Origin: CADEDH01 sp965262175
GTDB lineage: Bacteria; Actinomycetota; Acidimicrobiia; Acidimicrobiales; SZUA-35
Direction of reading: 5' to 3'
Length of the DNA: 64,000 nt
Assembly: GCA_965262175.1 (NCBI GenBank)
Contig: CBDHES010000002.1
Location: 620,001-684,000, forward strand
The notes beneath the pieces are model-generated. The model was not told the origin of the DNA and did not search any database. It was given only the letters and a program-made list of their open reading frames with translations. Below are positions 44,364-52,419 of the stretch, one piece after another (the first letter of the stretch is position 1; each line of letters begins with the position of its first letter). The position numbers and the translations under genes were made by a program.

Positions 44364-45122
44364 CTATCCCCCGCCGACGGTGACCGCCCACCGGAGCGAG
44401 CGGTCGGCCAGGCCGCCGACCGCGTTGATCAGCAGCGGCACCGTCAGCGTGAACCCGAGGATGAAGACGAGGCTCTTCACCGCGAAGCCGACCACCATCA
44501 CGTTGAGCCGGGGGGCGGCTCGGGATGCGAGACCGAGCATCGTTTCGGTGAGAAGGAGGGCGACCAGCAACGGGAGCGCGATCTCGATCGCCGCCAGCAC
44601 CGCCAGGGCCAGGCCATCGCGCAGCATCGTTTCCAGGGGCTCGATGCGGAGCCCCGACAGCGGCGCCGCCTCGTAGGTTCGGACCACGCCCCGGATCATC
44701 AACAGGTGACCGTCGGTCGAGATGAGGATGATCATCGTGATCATCTGGTGGAGCCGGCCGCCGGGCGAGGTCGAGGTGTTGAGCGTCGGGTCGAACAGAC
44801 CGCCGGCCGAGAGGCCGGCGACGGTGTCGAGGTACGTGCCGGCGATCACCGGCGCCGACAGCAGGAGCTGGATGAGGTAGCCGAAGAGGGCGCCGACCAC
44901 CACCTGGTAGGTGATGGCCGCCATCAGCGGCGCCGGCTCGAGCGGCACCGGTGCTCCCTGGACCGGGGGGACGACCAGGGCGATCGACGCGCCGAGCGCG
45001 ATCCTGACCCGATTGGGCAACAGCCCACCTGCGAACGGCGGAGCGACGGTGAACACCGTGACCAGCCGGGTCATCACCAGGAGAAAGGCGACGACGGCCT
45101 GAGGGTCGACCGAGAAGGTCAC
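44364..45122 (-). CDS. fliR: Flagellar export gate protein FliR
   Basis: 252 residues, six membrane helices, with the FliR pattern FLLVMTRLVTVFTVAPPF near the start and the GLASRAAPRLNVMVVGF segment late. FliR joins FliP5 and FliQ4 in the export gate. GTG 45122 is chosen because it overlaps the fliQ stop (GTGA) and gives the standard length; the longer open frame upstream is fliQ in another frame. Confidence 0.94.
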   Translation of the reverse strand: MTFSVDPQAVVAFLLVMTRLVTVFTVAPPFAGGLLPNRVRIALGASIALVVPPVQGAPVPLEPAPLMAAITYQVVVGALFGYLIQLLLSAPVIAGTYLDTVAGLSAGGLFDPTLNTSTSPGGRLHQMITMIILISTDGHLLMIRGVVRTYEAAPLSGLRIEPLETMLRDGLALAVLAAIEIALPLLVALLLTETMLGLASRAAPRLNVMVVGFAVKSLVFILGFTLTVPLLINAVGGLADRSLRWAVTVGGG

Positions 45123-45385
45123 AGCAGGGTCGGGATCCGGGTGAACAGCTCGACGGTGAACTCGGTCATGACCCGGAGCATCCAGCTCCCGGCAACCACC
45201 AGGGCCAGGCCGACCGCGGCGAACTTCGGCACGAAGGCCAGCGTCGGCTCCTGGATCTGGGTGACCGACTGCAACAGACCCATCACGACGCCGACCACGA
45301 CCGCGGTGATGAGAATCGGTGCCGAGACCCGAGCCGCGGCCCACATGGCAGCGGTGATCAACTCGACGACGATGGTGTCGGTCAC
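45119..45385 (-). CDS. fliQ: Flagellar export gate protein FliQ
   Basis: 88 residues, two membrane helices separated by VTQIQEPTLAFVPKF, the conserved FliQ signature. GTG start; overlaps fliR by four bases. Four copies wrap the FliP ring in the gate. Confidence 0.95.
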   Translation of the reverse strand: MTDTIVVELITAAMWAAARVSAPILITAVVVGVVMGLLQSVTQIQEPTLAFVPKFAAVGLALVVAGSWMLRVMTEFTVELFTRIPTLL

Positions 45386-45407
45386 GGCATTCCCTCCTCG
45401 GCGGTCA

Positions 45408-46283
45408 TCACCCGAAGCTGGCGAGGAGGGTCTCGACGATCATCGACCACCCGCCGACCATGATGAACAGCAGGAGCTTGAACGGCAGCGAGACGAACAC
45501 CGGCGGCAGCATCATCATGCCGAGGGCCATCAGCGCGGCGGCCACGACGATGTCGATCACCAGGAACGGAATGAAGATCACGAATCCGATCGTGAACGCC
45601 GTCTTGAGCTCGGAGAGCATGAAGGCGGGGATGATGGCGGTGAGGGGGATGTCGTCGGTCGACGCCGGATCCGGTTGTCCGGAGGCGTCGAGCATCAGCT
45701 CCATCTCGGCCGCTGCGGTGTGTTCGAGCATGAACGCCCGTAGCGGGCCTGTCGCCCGGGAGAGCGCCACCTCCTGGCTGATCTCACCGTCGAGGTACGG
45801 CTGAAGGGCCTCGGAGTTCACTTCGGTGAGGGTCGGCGACATGATGAACAACGACAGGAACAGGGCCAGCCCGACCAGCACCTGATTCGGCGGTACGTTC
45901 TGCAGGCCGAGGGCGTTGCGGGTCAGGGTGAGGACGATCACGATGCGGGCGAAGCTCGTCAGCATCACGATCAGCGACGGCGCCAACGACAGGACGGCCA
46001 GGCCCACGATGAGCAGGACCGACTGCGAAGGGGCGTCGCTCGACGTGCCGATGTCGATCGAGATGGCGCCGTCGTCGGTGATCGGGCCATCGTCGTCGCC
46101 GTCGCCCAGCGGATCGGGCACCGGCAGCTCGGGGATGAGCGGTGGCTGTGGGGCGTCGATACCGTCGGCCGCGGCCGGCGTCACCCCGGCCAGGGCCACG
46201 ACCGCGACCGTCGTGGCCACGAGCGCGGTGGCCACCAGCGCAGCCACCCGGCCCACGGCCCGGAGCGGCCATCGCCCGCTCAT
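45408..46283 (-). CDS. fliP: Flagellar export gate protein FliP
   Basis: 291 residues. A cleavable signal peptide (~10-40, ending PAAADG) precedes a ~35-residue acidic segment, then the FliP core: LTSFARIVIVLTLTRNALG, PPNQVLVGLALFLSLFIMSP and the C-terminal helices ALGMMMLPPVFVSLPFKLLLF. Five copies form the gate entrance. Between fliO (19 bp) and fliQ (22 bp). Confidence 0.95.
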   Translation of the reverse strand: MSGRWPLRAVGRVAALVATALVATTVAVVALAGVTPAAADGIDAPQPPLIPELPVPDPLGDGDDDGPITDDGAISIDIGTSSDAPSQSVLLIVGLAVLSLAPSLIVMLTSFARIVIVLTLTRNALGLQNVPPNQVLVGLALFLSLFIMSPTLTEVNSEALQPYLDGEISQEVALSRATGPLRAFMLEHTAAAEMELMLDASGQPDPASTDDIPLTAIIPAFMLSELKTAFTIGFVIFIPFLVIDIVVAAALMALGMMMLPPVFVSLPFKLLLFIMVGGWSMIVETLLASFG

Positions 46284-46302
46284 CGTCGGTCCCCGTCCAT
46301 GG

Positions 46303-46776
46303 TCACCCGCGCCGGACGGTCCTCGCCCGGAGCGCGTCGAGGAAGGAGGCGGGACCGGCGCCGGCTCCCGGCCGGGCTCGCCGGACGGGACCCGACGTCG
46401 AAGACGTCGTCGACCTGGTCGCCGACGCGGCCTTGGCCGCTACCGACGCCACCGGTCGTGGCGGCCGGCCCGAACCTGGGCCGACGTCGGTTCGAACGTC
46501 GACGACCGGGGCCGCGACGAGGTCATCACCCTCGGCCAACAGGGACACGGCATGGTCGTTGACCCCGATGAGCAGGTTGCGCTCGCCCACGGTGAGGACC
46601 GCGACCGACGAGCTCCGGGTCAGCTGGAGGCGCCCCCGGACGACGACCGACGCCGTCGCCCCGAGCGGCTTGAGGCGCTTGGAGGCGAACCGGGTGGCAC
46701 CCCAGAGCAGACCGGCGACCACGACGAGGCCGAGCAGCATGCGGATGGTCAGCTCGACCGTTCCCGACTCGGCCAT
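46303..46776 (-). CDS. fliO: FliO-like flagellar biosynthesis protein
   Basis: 157 residues. One membrane helix (~10-28), a short conserved strand set (LQLTRSSSVAVLTVGERNLLIGV) and a disordered Pro/Ala/Arg tail, as in FliO, which helps assemble the FliP ring. ATG 46776 is preferred: GGAGG stands six bases before it and it overlaps the fliN stop as TGATG; a GTG one codon upstream is the alternative. Confidence 0.88.
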   Translation of the reverse strand: MAESGTVELTIRMLLGLVVVAGLLWGATRFASKRLKPLGATASVVVRGRLQLTRSSSVAVLTVGERNLLIGVNDHAVSLLAEGDDLVAAPVVDVRTDVGPGSGRPPRPVASVAAKAASATRSTTSSTSGPVRRARPGAGAGPASFLDALRARTVRRG

Positions 46777-47504
46777 CACCGGCCTCCCTCGGGGTCGAAC
46801 ACCTCGGTGACCCGCACCGCGTACTCGTCGTCGATGATGACGACCTCGCCGTGGGCCAACAGGACGCCGTTGACCCGGATGTCGACCGGTGCGCCGGCGG
46901 CCCGGTCGAGCTCGACGACGGTCCCGACGTCGTAGTGCATCACGTCGGCCAGGCTGACCTGCGTCCGACCCAGTTCGACCGACACGTCGAGGGAGACGTT
47001 GACCAGCTTGTCGAGCCCGCCGGGCGACCCAGCCGGTCGGCTCGGCGCACCGGTGGCCGCCCCCAACGCTGCGCCGGCGGCCGCAGCCGATGCCCCACCT
47101 CCGGCGGAGGCCGGACCTCGCCGATCGACGGCGACCACGACGAGCGCCCGCAGCGCCTCGCCGTCGGTCAAGCCAACGGCGGTGGTCGGCGTGGGGAACC
47201 GACCGAGGAGTTCACCGGCGTCAGCCACCGGATCCGACGGGGTGGCCTGGAGACCACCGCCGAGCGCCTTGGTCAACGCGGTGGCCAACGTAGCGGCGAC
47301 TGCGCTGTCGTCGGGGGAGAAGGTGTCGCGCACGGCGACGCAGGCCCGGGGGTCGCCGCCCGGACCGTCGCTGAGGATCGAGGTGGTGAACGGTCCGGGG
47401 GCGGCAGCCAGCTCGGCGTCGCCGACGTCGGCCGCCACCTGGAGCCCGACCTGTCCCGCCACGTCGGCCAGCGCGGCCTCGAGCTCGGTCGTGGTGTCAA
47501 GCAT
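46776..47504 (-). CDS. fliN: Flagellar C-ring protein FliN (FliY-like)
   Basis: 242 residues. The C-terminal ~75 residues are a SpoA/FliN domain (VSLDVSVELGRTQVSLADVM, then VRVNG-like IRVNGVLLAHGEVV and YAVRVTEV). The N-terminal ~130 residues look like a diverged CheC-like/FliY region, joined by an Ala/Gly linker. FliN forms the lower C-ring and docks FliH. It overlaps fliM and fliO by one base each. Confidence 0.92.
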   Translation of the reverse strand: MLDTTTELEAALADVAGQVGLQVAADVGDAELAAAPGPFTTSILSDGPGGDPRACVAVRDTFSPDDSAVAATLATALTKALGGGLQATPSDPVADAGELLGRFPTPTTAVGLTDGEALRALVVVAVDRRGPASAGGGASAAAAGAALGAATGAPSRPAGSPGGLDKLVNVSLDVSVELGRTQVSLADVMHYDVGTVVELDRAAGAPVDIRVNGVLLAHGEVVIIDDEYAVRVTEVFDPEGGR

Positions 47505-48481
47505 CAGATACGTTCCTTTCCGGAGGGGGTCGGGCCCAGCACTTCGGCGACCAGCCGCTGGCCGCGTTGGGCTGCCCGGACGTAGAACAGGTTCTCGGAG
47601 CCGATCCGGGCGACCAGGCTCCGGGACAGGAGCTGACCGGTCCGGATGACATCACCGGGTGCGAGCGCGGCGAGCTGGTGGGTCGGCACCGAGATCGGCT
47701 CGAAGCCCACCACCACCTCGACCGGTACCGGCACCAGGGCTCGAGCGACCGACCGGTTGACCGACCGGCGCTGACGCTCGGCGGCCCGACCCGAGATGCG
47801 TTGATCGAGCTCCTCGAGGTGGAGCTGCAGCTGGGAGGCGGGGAAGGCGAACGTCACCAGTCCGGTGGTCTCCCCGATCGTCATCCGGTACGGGAGGGCC
47901 AGGGCTGGTTCGTCGGTCCCACTGGGGAGGGCGGCGGCTCCGACGACGTGATGGGCCACCTGGCACGGTCCGACGCCGAACGCCTGGGCCGCCAGGTTGA
48001 CCGTGGCCTCGACGATCAGGTCGAACACCGACGCCTCGATCCTGGTCAGGGGGCGGATCTCCTCCTCGGGAGCGGCCGCCCCACCACAGAGGGCGGCCAC
48101 CAGCGGGAGGGCGAGCGCCAGCTCGGTGGAGACCAGGCCGTAGGCCAGATGGTCCTGGGCCCGGATGACCGCCACGTCGCGCTCGGCGTCAGCCAGGTCG
48201 TACAGGTCGACCTGCTCGATCGGCTCGGCCACCAGCTCGGCCTCGCTGACCCACCGGGACAGCTCCTCGGCCAGGCGCTCTCGGAGATCGTCGGCGGTCT
48301 GGGCCAGCAGCGGTCGTCGGTCGGCGGTGACGAGGCGGGTCTGCCGGAACGGGTTCCGGTCGGCAGGCACCGGGGCGTTGTCGACGACGTCGTCATCGGA
48401 CGCGACGGCGTCGTCATCGGCGGCGTCGGGGGCGACGGCATCGTCGTCAGCGGCGGGGGCATCCTCGGCGGGTTCAGCCAC
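47504..48481 (-). CDS. fliM: Flagellar motor switch protein FliM
   Basis: 325 residues with the start proposed here (GTG 48481). The CheC-like middle domain (~95-255) and C-terminal SpoA domain (~265-325; VEVVVGFEPISVPTHQLAAL, then GQLLSRSLVARIG) identify FliM. An acidic N-terminal segment (Asp/Ala/Val) replaces the usual LSQxEIDALL peptide that binds phospho-CheY. GTG 48598 would add 39 codons that are Trp-rich and use codons rare here (ATA, GGA, CCT, TGT) and would leave no room for divergent promoters, so I reject it. First gene of the fliM-to-csrA operon. Confidence 0.88.
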   Translation of the reverse strand: MAEPAEDAPAADDDAVAPDAADDDAVASDDDVVDNAPVPADRNPFRQTRLVTADRRPLLAQTADDLRERLAEELSRWVSEAELVAEPIEQVDLYDLADAERDVAVIRAQDHLAYGLVSTELALALPLVAALCGGAAAPEEEIRPLTRIEASVFDLIVEATVNLAAQAFGVGPCQVAHHVVGAAALPSGTDEPALALPYRMTIGETTGLVTFAFPASQLQLHLEELDQRISGRAAERQRRSVNRSVARALVPVPVEVVVGFEPISVPTHQLAALAPGDVIRTGQLLSRSLVARIGSENLFYVRAAQRGQRLVAEVLGPTPSGKERI

Positions 48482-48545
48482 GAGGACCGATTCGGCCCGA
48501 CCACCGCCGACATGAGCGGTTGGGCCTATCAAGTCCCGCGCCCAC

Positions 48546-48557
48546 GTGTCGAGACAC
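48546..48557. promoter_or_regulatory. Palindrome in the fliM / flbD divergent region
   Basis: GTGTCGAGACAC is a perfect 12-bp palindrome in the ~145 bp between the divergent fliM and flbD starts, with a partly symmetrical CAGTGTCCCCAGTGG just beyond (48571-48585). A dimeric regulator of both units could bind here. Confidence 0.4.
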
Positions 48558-48627
48558 TGCACAGGCCACCAGTGTCCCCAGTGGCGGATCAAGGCCACGC
48601 AGCTCCATTCCGATACCAGGAGTGCCG

Positions 48628-48972
48628 ATGATCCTGTTCAACCGACTCAACGGCGGCCCCGTGGCCGTGAACCCCGACCTGATCGAGCGCGCCGAATCGA
48701 CGCCCGACACCGTCCTGACGCTCGTCGACGGGAAGAAGCTCCTCGTCGCCGAGGACCTGGAGAAGGTGCTGGGCCTGATCGTCGACTACCGGGCCTATGT
48801 GATCGCCCGCTCCAGCGACCTGACGATCACCGAGCCCGACCGGCCGACCCTCCACGTGGTCCCCAACGAGATCGTGACCGCGCCAGACGATCCGGCCCCG
48901 GTCGGTGACGTCGAGCTCATCCCGGCTCCGGCCACGACCCCCTACCCGACCAGCGACTCGGAGATCCGCTGA
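48628..48972 (+). CDS. flbD: Flagellar FlbD/SwrD family protein
   Basis: 114 residues. The first ~60 residues (MILFNRLNGGPVAVNPDLIE, then TLVDGKKLLV) are the FlbD/SwrD domain found beside motAB in many bacteria; in Bacillus SwrD raises motor torque. The C-terminal ~50 residues are an acidic Pro-rich tail not usual for the family. AGGAG is six bases before ATG 48628. It overlaps motA by one base. Confidence 0.9.
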   Translation: MILFNRLNGGPVAVNPDLIERAESTPDTVLTLVDGKKLLVAEDLEKVLGLIVDYRAYVIARSSDLTITEPDRPTLHVVPNEIVTAPDDPAPVGDVELIPAPATTPYPTSDSEIR

Positions 48973-49763
48973 TGGACCCCATAACCCTGGGTGGTATCGC
49001 CCTCGCACTCGTCTCCATGGTCGTCGCCGCCTTCATGGCCGGCATGAACCCGATCGCCATCTTCCTCGGCGACCCCGGCTCGATCCTGCTGGTGGTCGGG
49101 GGCACGATCGGCACCACGGCCGCCAGCGGCACGATGAGCCAGGCCCTCGGAGCACCCAAGGCGCTGGTCAAGGGGCTCACCGGTGGTGGCGCCCTCGACC
49201 GGCCGGAGATCATCAAGCAGCTCGTCCGCTTCGCCGACACCGCCCGCAAGGAGGGCCTGCTGGCCCTGGAGGGCGAGATCGAGAAGATCGAGGATCCGTT
49301 CTTCCAGCGCGGCATGCAGCTGGCGGTCGACGGGACCGACCCGACCGAGCTGCGGGACATGCTCGAGCTCGACCTCTCCAAGATGGCGGCCCGCCACAAG
49401 GACGGGGCCGGCTTCTTCGCCACCGCGGCTGCCATGGGTCCGGCCATGGGCATGGTCGGCACCGTGATCGGCCTCGTCGACATGCTCAACAACCTCGACG
49501 ATCCTTCGACCTTGGGCCCAGCGATGGCGGTGGCCTTCCTCACCACCCTCTGGGGCGCCTTCATCGCCAACTACTTCTTCCTGCCCATCGCCGCCCGGCT
49601 CAAGAAGCTGGCCGCCGAGGAGCTGGGGGCCAAGGAGCTGATCCTGGAGGGCATCCTCTCGATCCAGGCCGGTTCCAACCCCCGAGCCGTGGCCGGCAAG
49701 CTCGTGTCGTTCCTGCCGCCGGGCGACCGTGAGGCCGTGCTCGACGACAAGAAGAGCGCGTAG
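48972..49763 (+). CDS. motA: Flagellar stator protein MotA
   Basis: 263 residues, four membrane helices, with GPAMGMVGTVIGLVDML and the conserved Pro-containing helix TLWGAFIANYFFLPIA. The cytoplasmic loop carries charged residues (RKEGLLALEGEIEKI) that touch FliG. MotA5MotB2 uses the ion gradient for torque. Coupled to flbD by TGATG and to motB by a 6-bp gap. Confidence 0.95.
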   Translation: MDPITLGGIALALVSMVVAAFMAGMNPIAIFLGDPGSILLVVGGTIGTTAASGTMSQALGAPKALVKGLTGGGALDRPEIIKQLVRFADTARKEGLLALEGEIEKIEDPFFQRGMQLAVDGTDPTELRDMLELDLSKMAARHKDGAGFFATAAAMGPAMGMVGTVIGLVDMLNNLDDPSTLGPAMAVAFLTTLWGAFIANYFFLPIAARLKKLAAEELGAKELILEGILSIQAGSNPRAVAGKLVSFLPPGDREAVLDDKKSA

Positions 49764-49769
49764 GACACC

Positions 49770-50741
49770 ATGGCGCTGGACCCACCACCCGAGGACGACG
49801 GCCCGGACCAGGGCTGGCTGGCCAGCTACGCCGACGCCATGACCCTGCTGCTGGCCTTCTTCATCATGATGTTCGCCTTCGCCATCATCGATGAGGACAA
49901 GTTCAACGACTTCAAGGTCGGCGTGGCGGCCACGTTCGGGATTCCCGACCCGGCGACCGACAACACCAACAGCATCCTGAGCCAGGGGTCAGGGGTGATG
50001 CCCGACATCAGCCCCACCGCCCCGGCGACCGCCCGCGACAACGAGCTGATCCAGGAGCTGGAGGACACTGGGTTGGTCACGCCGGAGAACGCAGAGGCGC
50101 TGCGGGACCTCCTCGAGCGGCAGTTCGACGCGGTCGGCGCGGCCGAGGTCGTCGAGGTCGGTATCGACGAGCGGGGGGTCTTCATTCGCTTCGACGGCCA
50201 CGTCCTCTTCCCGAGCGGTGAGGCCAACCTCGACGACGAAGGTCTTGCGCTGCTGACCATCGCCGCCCAGGCCCTGGACGTGGTCGACAACATGATCGAG
50301 GTCGAGGGTCACACCGACAACCGCCCAACCGGCACCCTGTGGCCGTCGAACTGGGAGTTGTCGGGCGCCCGGGCCGCCCGGGTGGTCCGGTGGCTGATCG
50401 AGCCGGGTGGCATTCCCGACGTCCAGCTGCGAGCGATCGGCTACTCCGACACCCGCCCGAGGGACACCAACGACACCGTCGACGGCCGTCAGAACAACCG
50501 CCGGGTCGAGATCGTGATCCTCGTCGGCGGCATGGAGGCCAGCGACGTCCCACTGATCGATCCCTTCGAAGGAACCGGCGTCGACCTCGGAGGAGCCGAC
50601 GGCGGCTCCGAGAACACCGCCGACGGCAGCCGACGGCTGACGACGAGATCCCGACCCACGAGCAACCGAATCAGGGAGGTAGGCCCATGGCCGACGACAA
50701 CGAAGAAGAAGAGGAATCCGGCGGCGGTAAGAAGAAGATGA
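49770..50741 (+). CDS. motB: Flagellar stator protein MotB
   Basis: 323 residues. The membrane helix has the ion-binding Asp22 (WLASYADAMTLLLAFF). The C-terminal OmpA-like domain (~130-255) binds peptidoglycan, with VEGHTDNRP and NNRRVEIVI. Small residues rather than Ser/Thr around the Asp favour protons, but this is only suggestive. The last ~18 codons overlap fliL by 55 bp and encode a basic tail (TTKKKRNPAAVRRR). Confidence 0.94.
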   Translation: MALDPPPEDDGPDQGWLASYADAMTLLLAFFIMMFAFAIIDEDKFNDFKVGVAATFGIPDPATDNTNSILSQGSGVMPDISPTAPATARDNELIQELEDTGLVTPENAEALRDLLERQFDAVGAAEVVEVGIDERGVFIRFDGHVLFPSGEANLDDEGLALLTIAAQALDVVDNMIEVEGHTDNRPTGTLWPSNWELSGARAARVVRWLIEPGGIPDVQLRAIGYSDTRPRDTNDTVDGRQNNRRVEIVILVGGMEASDVPLIDPFEGTGVDLGGADGGSENTADGSRRLTTRSRPTSNRIREVGPWPTTTKKKRNPAAVRRR

Positions 50742-51154
50742 TCATCATCGGCGTCGTCGTGCTCGCCGCACTGGGCGGTGCATACCAGTTCGTCCTCAAG
50801 CCCCCTCCCCCGGAGGAGGCGGTCGAGGCCGTCGACGAGGAGCCGGAACTGGTCGAGGGCGAGATCGTCCAGATGGAGGAGCTGATCCTCAACACCGCCG
50901 GCGAACCGCCGGGCTTCCTCCGGGTCGGGCTCGCCGTCGTCCTCGAGGAGGGCGTGGCGATGGCCGACTTCGAGATCGACCAGCCGATCGCCCAGGACAT
51001 CGCCGTCGAGTACCTCTCGTCGCTGACGACCGAGGAGCTCCGGGCTCCCGGCGGGCGGCAGGCGGCCAAGGAGGAACTGGGCAGCCTCATGAGGGCGGCC
51101 TACGACGACTCGACCGTCGTCCGGGTCCTGTTCACGTCGTTCGTCATGCAGTGA
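50687..51154 (+). CDS. fliL: Flagellar basal body protein FliL
   Basis: 155 residues. A charged head, one membrane helix (~17-38) and the FliL periplasmic domain with LILNTAGEPPGFLRVGLAVVLE and the ending VLFTSFVMQ. FliL forms a ring that supports the stator. AGGGAGG lies seven to eight bases before ATG 50687, within the motB coding end. Confidence 0.9.
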   Translation: MADDNEEEEESGGGKKKMIIIGVVVLAALGGAYQFVLKPPPPEEAVEAVDEEPELVEGEIVQMEELILNTAGEPPGFLRVGLAVVLEEGVAMADFEIDQPIAQDIAVEYLSSLTTEELRAPGGRQAAKEELGSLMRAAYDDSTVVRVLFTSFVMQ

Positions 51155-51157
51155 GAG

Positions 51158-51182
51158 GGCGCCGCTCCCCCGGGGCGGCGCC
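51158..51182 (+). terminator. Hairpin after fliL
   Basis: GGCGCCGC (51158-51165) pairs with GCGGCGCC (51175-51182), with extra inner pairs, four bases after the fliL stop; TT follows. Confidence 0.6.
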
Positions 51183-51262
51183 TTCGGGCCGTTCGGCCCG
51201 GCACCGAATGAGTCTGGTGGCCTCTGTTGGATCGGGGGTTGCGGTCGAGGCTCTGGCAGCAG

Positions 51263-51322
51263 GGAGCGGAAACCCCGGCCCGATCAACGGACTGAGAAGG
51301 CGCTCCGCTCAACGAGGAAGGA
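51263..51322 (+). promoter_or_regulatory. GGA-rich flagellin leader, putative CsrA target (copy 2)
   Basis: GGA triplets at 51263, 51268, 51289, 51316 and 51320, the last two in the ribosome site. GAGCGGA (51264-51270) can pair with TCCGCTC (51304-51310), presenting the enclosed GGA in a loop, much like leaders bound by CsrA. Confidence 0.45.
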
Positions 51323-51334
51323 ACACGAGCAGCA

Positions 51335-52156
51335 ATGCGTATCAACAACAACATCATGGCGTTCAACGCCAGCCGGAACCTCTCGGTCTCGAACAACGCG
51401 CTGGGTAAGAACCTGGAGAAGCTGTCGTCGGGCTACCGGATCAACCGAGCCGGCGACGACGCCGCCGGCCTGGTCATCTCCCAGAAGCTGCGGGCCGAGG
51501 TCTCGGGCCTCAAGCAAGCCACCCGCAACGCCCAGGACGGCATCAGCTTCGCCCAGACCGCCGAAGGCGCCCTCGGCGAGGTCCACAACATGCTCCAGCG
51601 CATGCGAGACCTCGCCGTCCAGGCCGCCAACGACACCAACGACGCCGCCTCCCGGACCGCCATCGACGCCGAACTCGACGCCCTGGCCGCCGAGATCGGC
51701 CGCATCGGCACCGACACCACCTTCTCCGGCGCCACCGTCTTCAGCGCCACCGCCCTGAACTTCCAGGTCGGCTCCGAAGGCGCCGCCGGCAACCAGATCC
51801 AGCTCACCGTCGGCGTCCTCGACAACACGTCGCTCGGTGGTACGGACCTGACGGCGCTGGACGTCACGACGGCGGCCAACGCTCGGACCACCATCGAGGA
51901 CATCGACACCTCGATCGCCGCGGTCTCCACGACCCGGGCCTCGATCGGTGCGGTCCAGAACCGCTTCGAGTCCACCGTCCGCACCCTGCAGGTCACCACC
52001 GAGAACCTCTCGGCCTCCGAGTCCCGCATCCGCGACACCGACATGGCCGCCGAGATGGTCGACTTCACCAAGAACCAGATCCTCAGCCAGGCCGGCACCG
52101 CCATGCTCGCCCAAGCCAACACCATCCCCCAGGGAGTCCTCCAGCTCCTCGGCTGA
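51335..52156 (+). CDS. fliC2: Flagellin (copy 2)
   Basis: 273 residues: only the terminal D0/D1 coils (NASRNLSVSNNALGKNLEKL, SSGYRINRAGDDAAGL and the C-terminal ASESRIRDTDMAAEM, NTIPQGVLQLLG), with a minimal middle and no D2/D3. Such short flagellins build thin, smooth filaments. GAGGAAGGA ends 12 bases before the ATG, an unusually long spacing. Exported with FliS and matched by FliW. The name is a label. Confidence 0.95.
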   Translation: MRINNNIMAFNASRNLSVSNNALGKNLEKLSSGYRINRAGDDAAGLVISQKLRAEVSGLKQATRNAQDGISFAQTAEGALGEVHNMLQRMRDLAVQAANDTNDAASRTAIDAELDALAAEIGRIGTDTTFSGATVFSATALNFQVGSEGAAGNQIQLTVGVLDNTSLGGTDLTALDVTTAANARTTIEDIDTSIAAVSTTRASIGAVQNRFESTVRTLQVTTENLSASESRIRDTDMAAEMVDFTKNQILSQAGTAMLAQANTIPQGVLQLLG

Positions 52157-52192
52157 CCGACCCCGAGTCGATCGACAACTCAGCACTACCCC

Positions 52193-52229
52193 ACCGGGGA
52201 GGTTCGGCCATCGGCCGGGCCTCCCCGGT
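52193..52229 (+). terminator. Hairpin after flagellin copy 2
   Basis: A 10-bp outer stem (52193-52202 with 52220-52229) and an inner CGGCC/GGCCG stem (52205-52209 with 52213-52217), 37 bp after the stop. Confidence 0.65.
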
Positions 52230-52347
52230 CTCGTTGACGTTCGGCGGCTGACCATCGGCCCGGCGGACACCGGCCGTTCGGCCCGGCACCGAATGAGTCG
52301 GGTGGCCTCTGTTGGATCGGGGGTTGCGGTCGAGGCTCTGGCAGCAG

Positions 52348-52407
52348 GGAGCGGAAACCCCGGCCCGATCAACGGACTGAGAAGGCGCTCCGCTCAACGA
52401 GGAAGGA
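52348..52407 (+). promoter_or_regulatory. GGA-rich flagellin leader, putative CsrA target (copy 3)
   Basis: Same sequence as 51263-51322, shifted by 1085 bp, with the same GGA positions and the same 7-bp closing stem. Confidence 0.45.
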
Positions 52408-52419
52408 ACACGAGCAGCA

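Noticed and set aside
48482..48598. N-terminal extension of FliM from GTG 48598
   Set aside because: The added 39 residues are Trp-rich, use codons rare here and match nothing in FliM; they would also remove the divergent promoter space.
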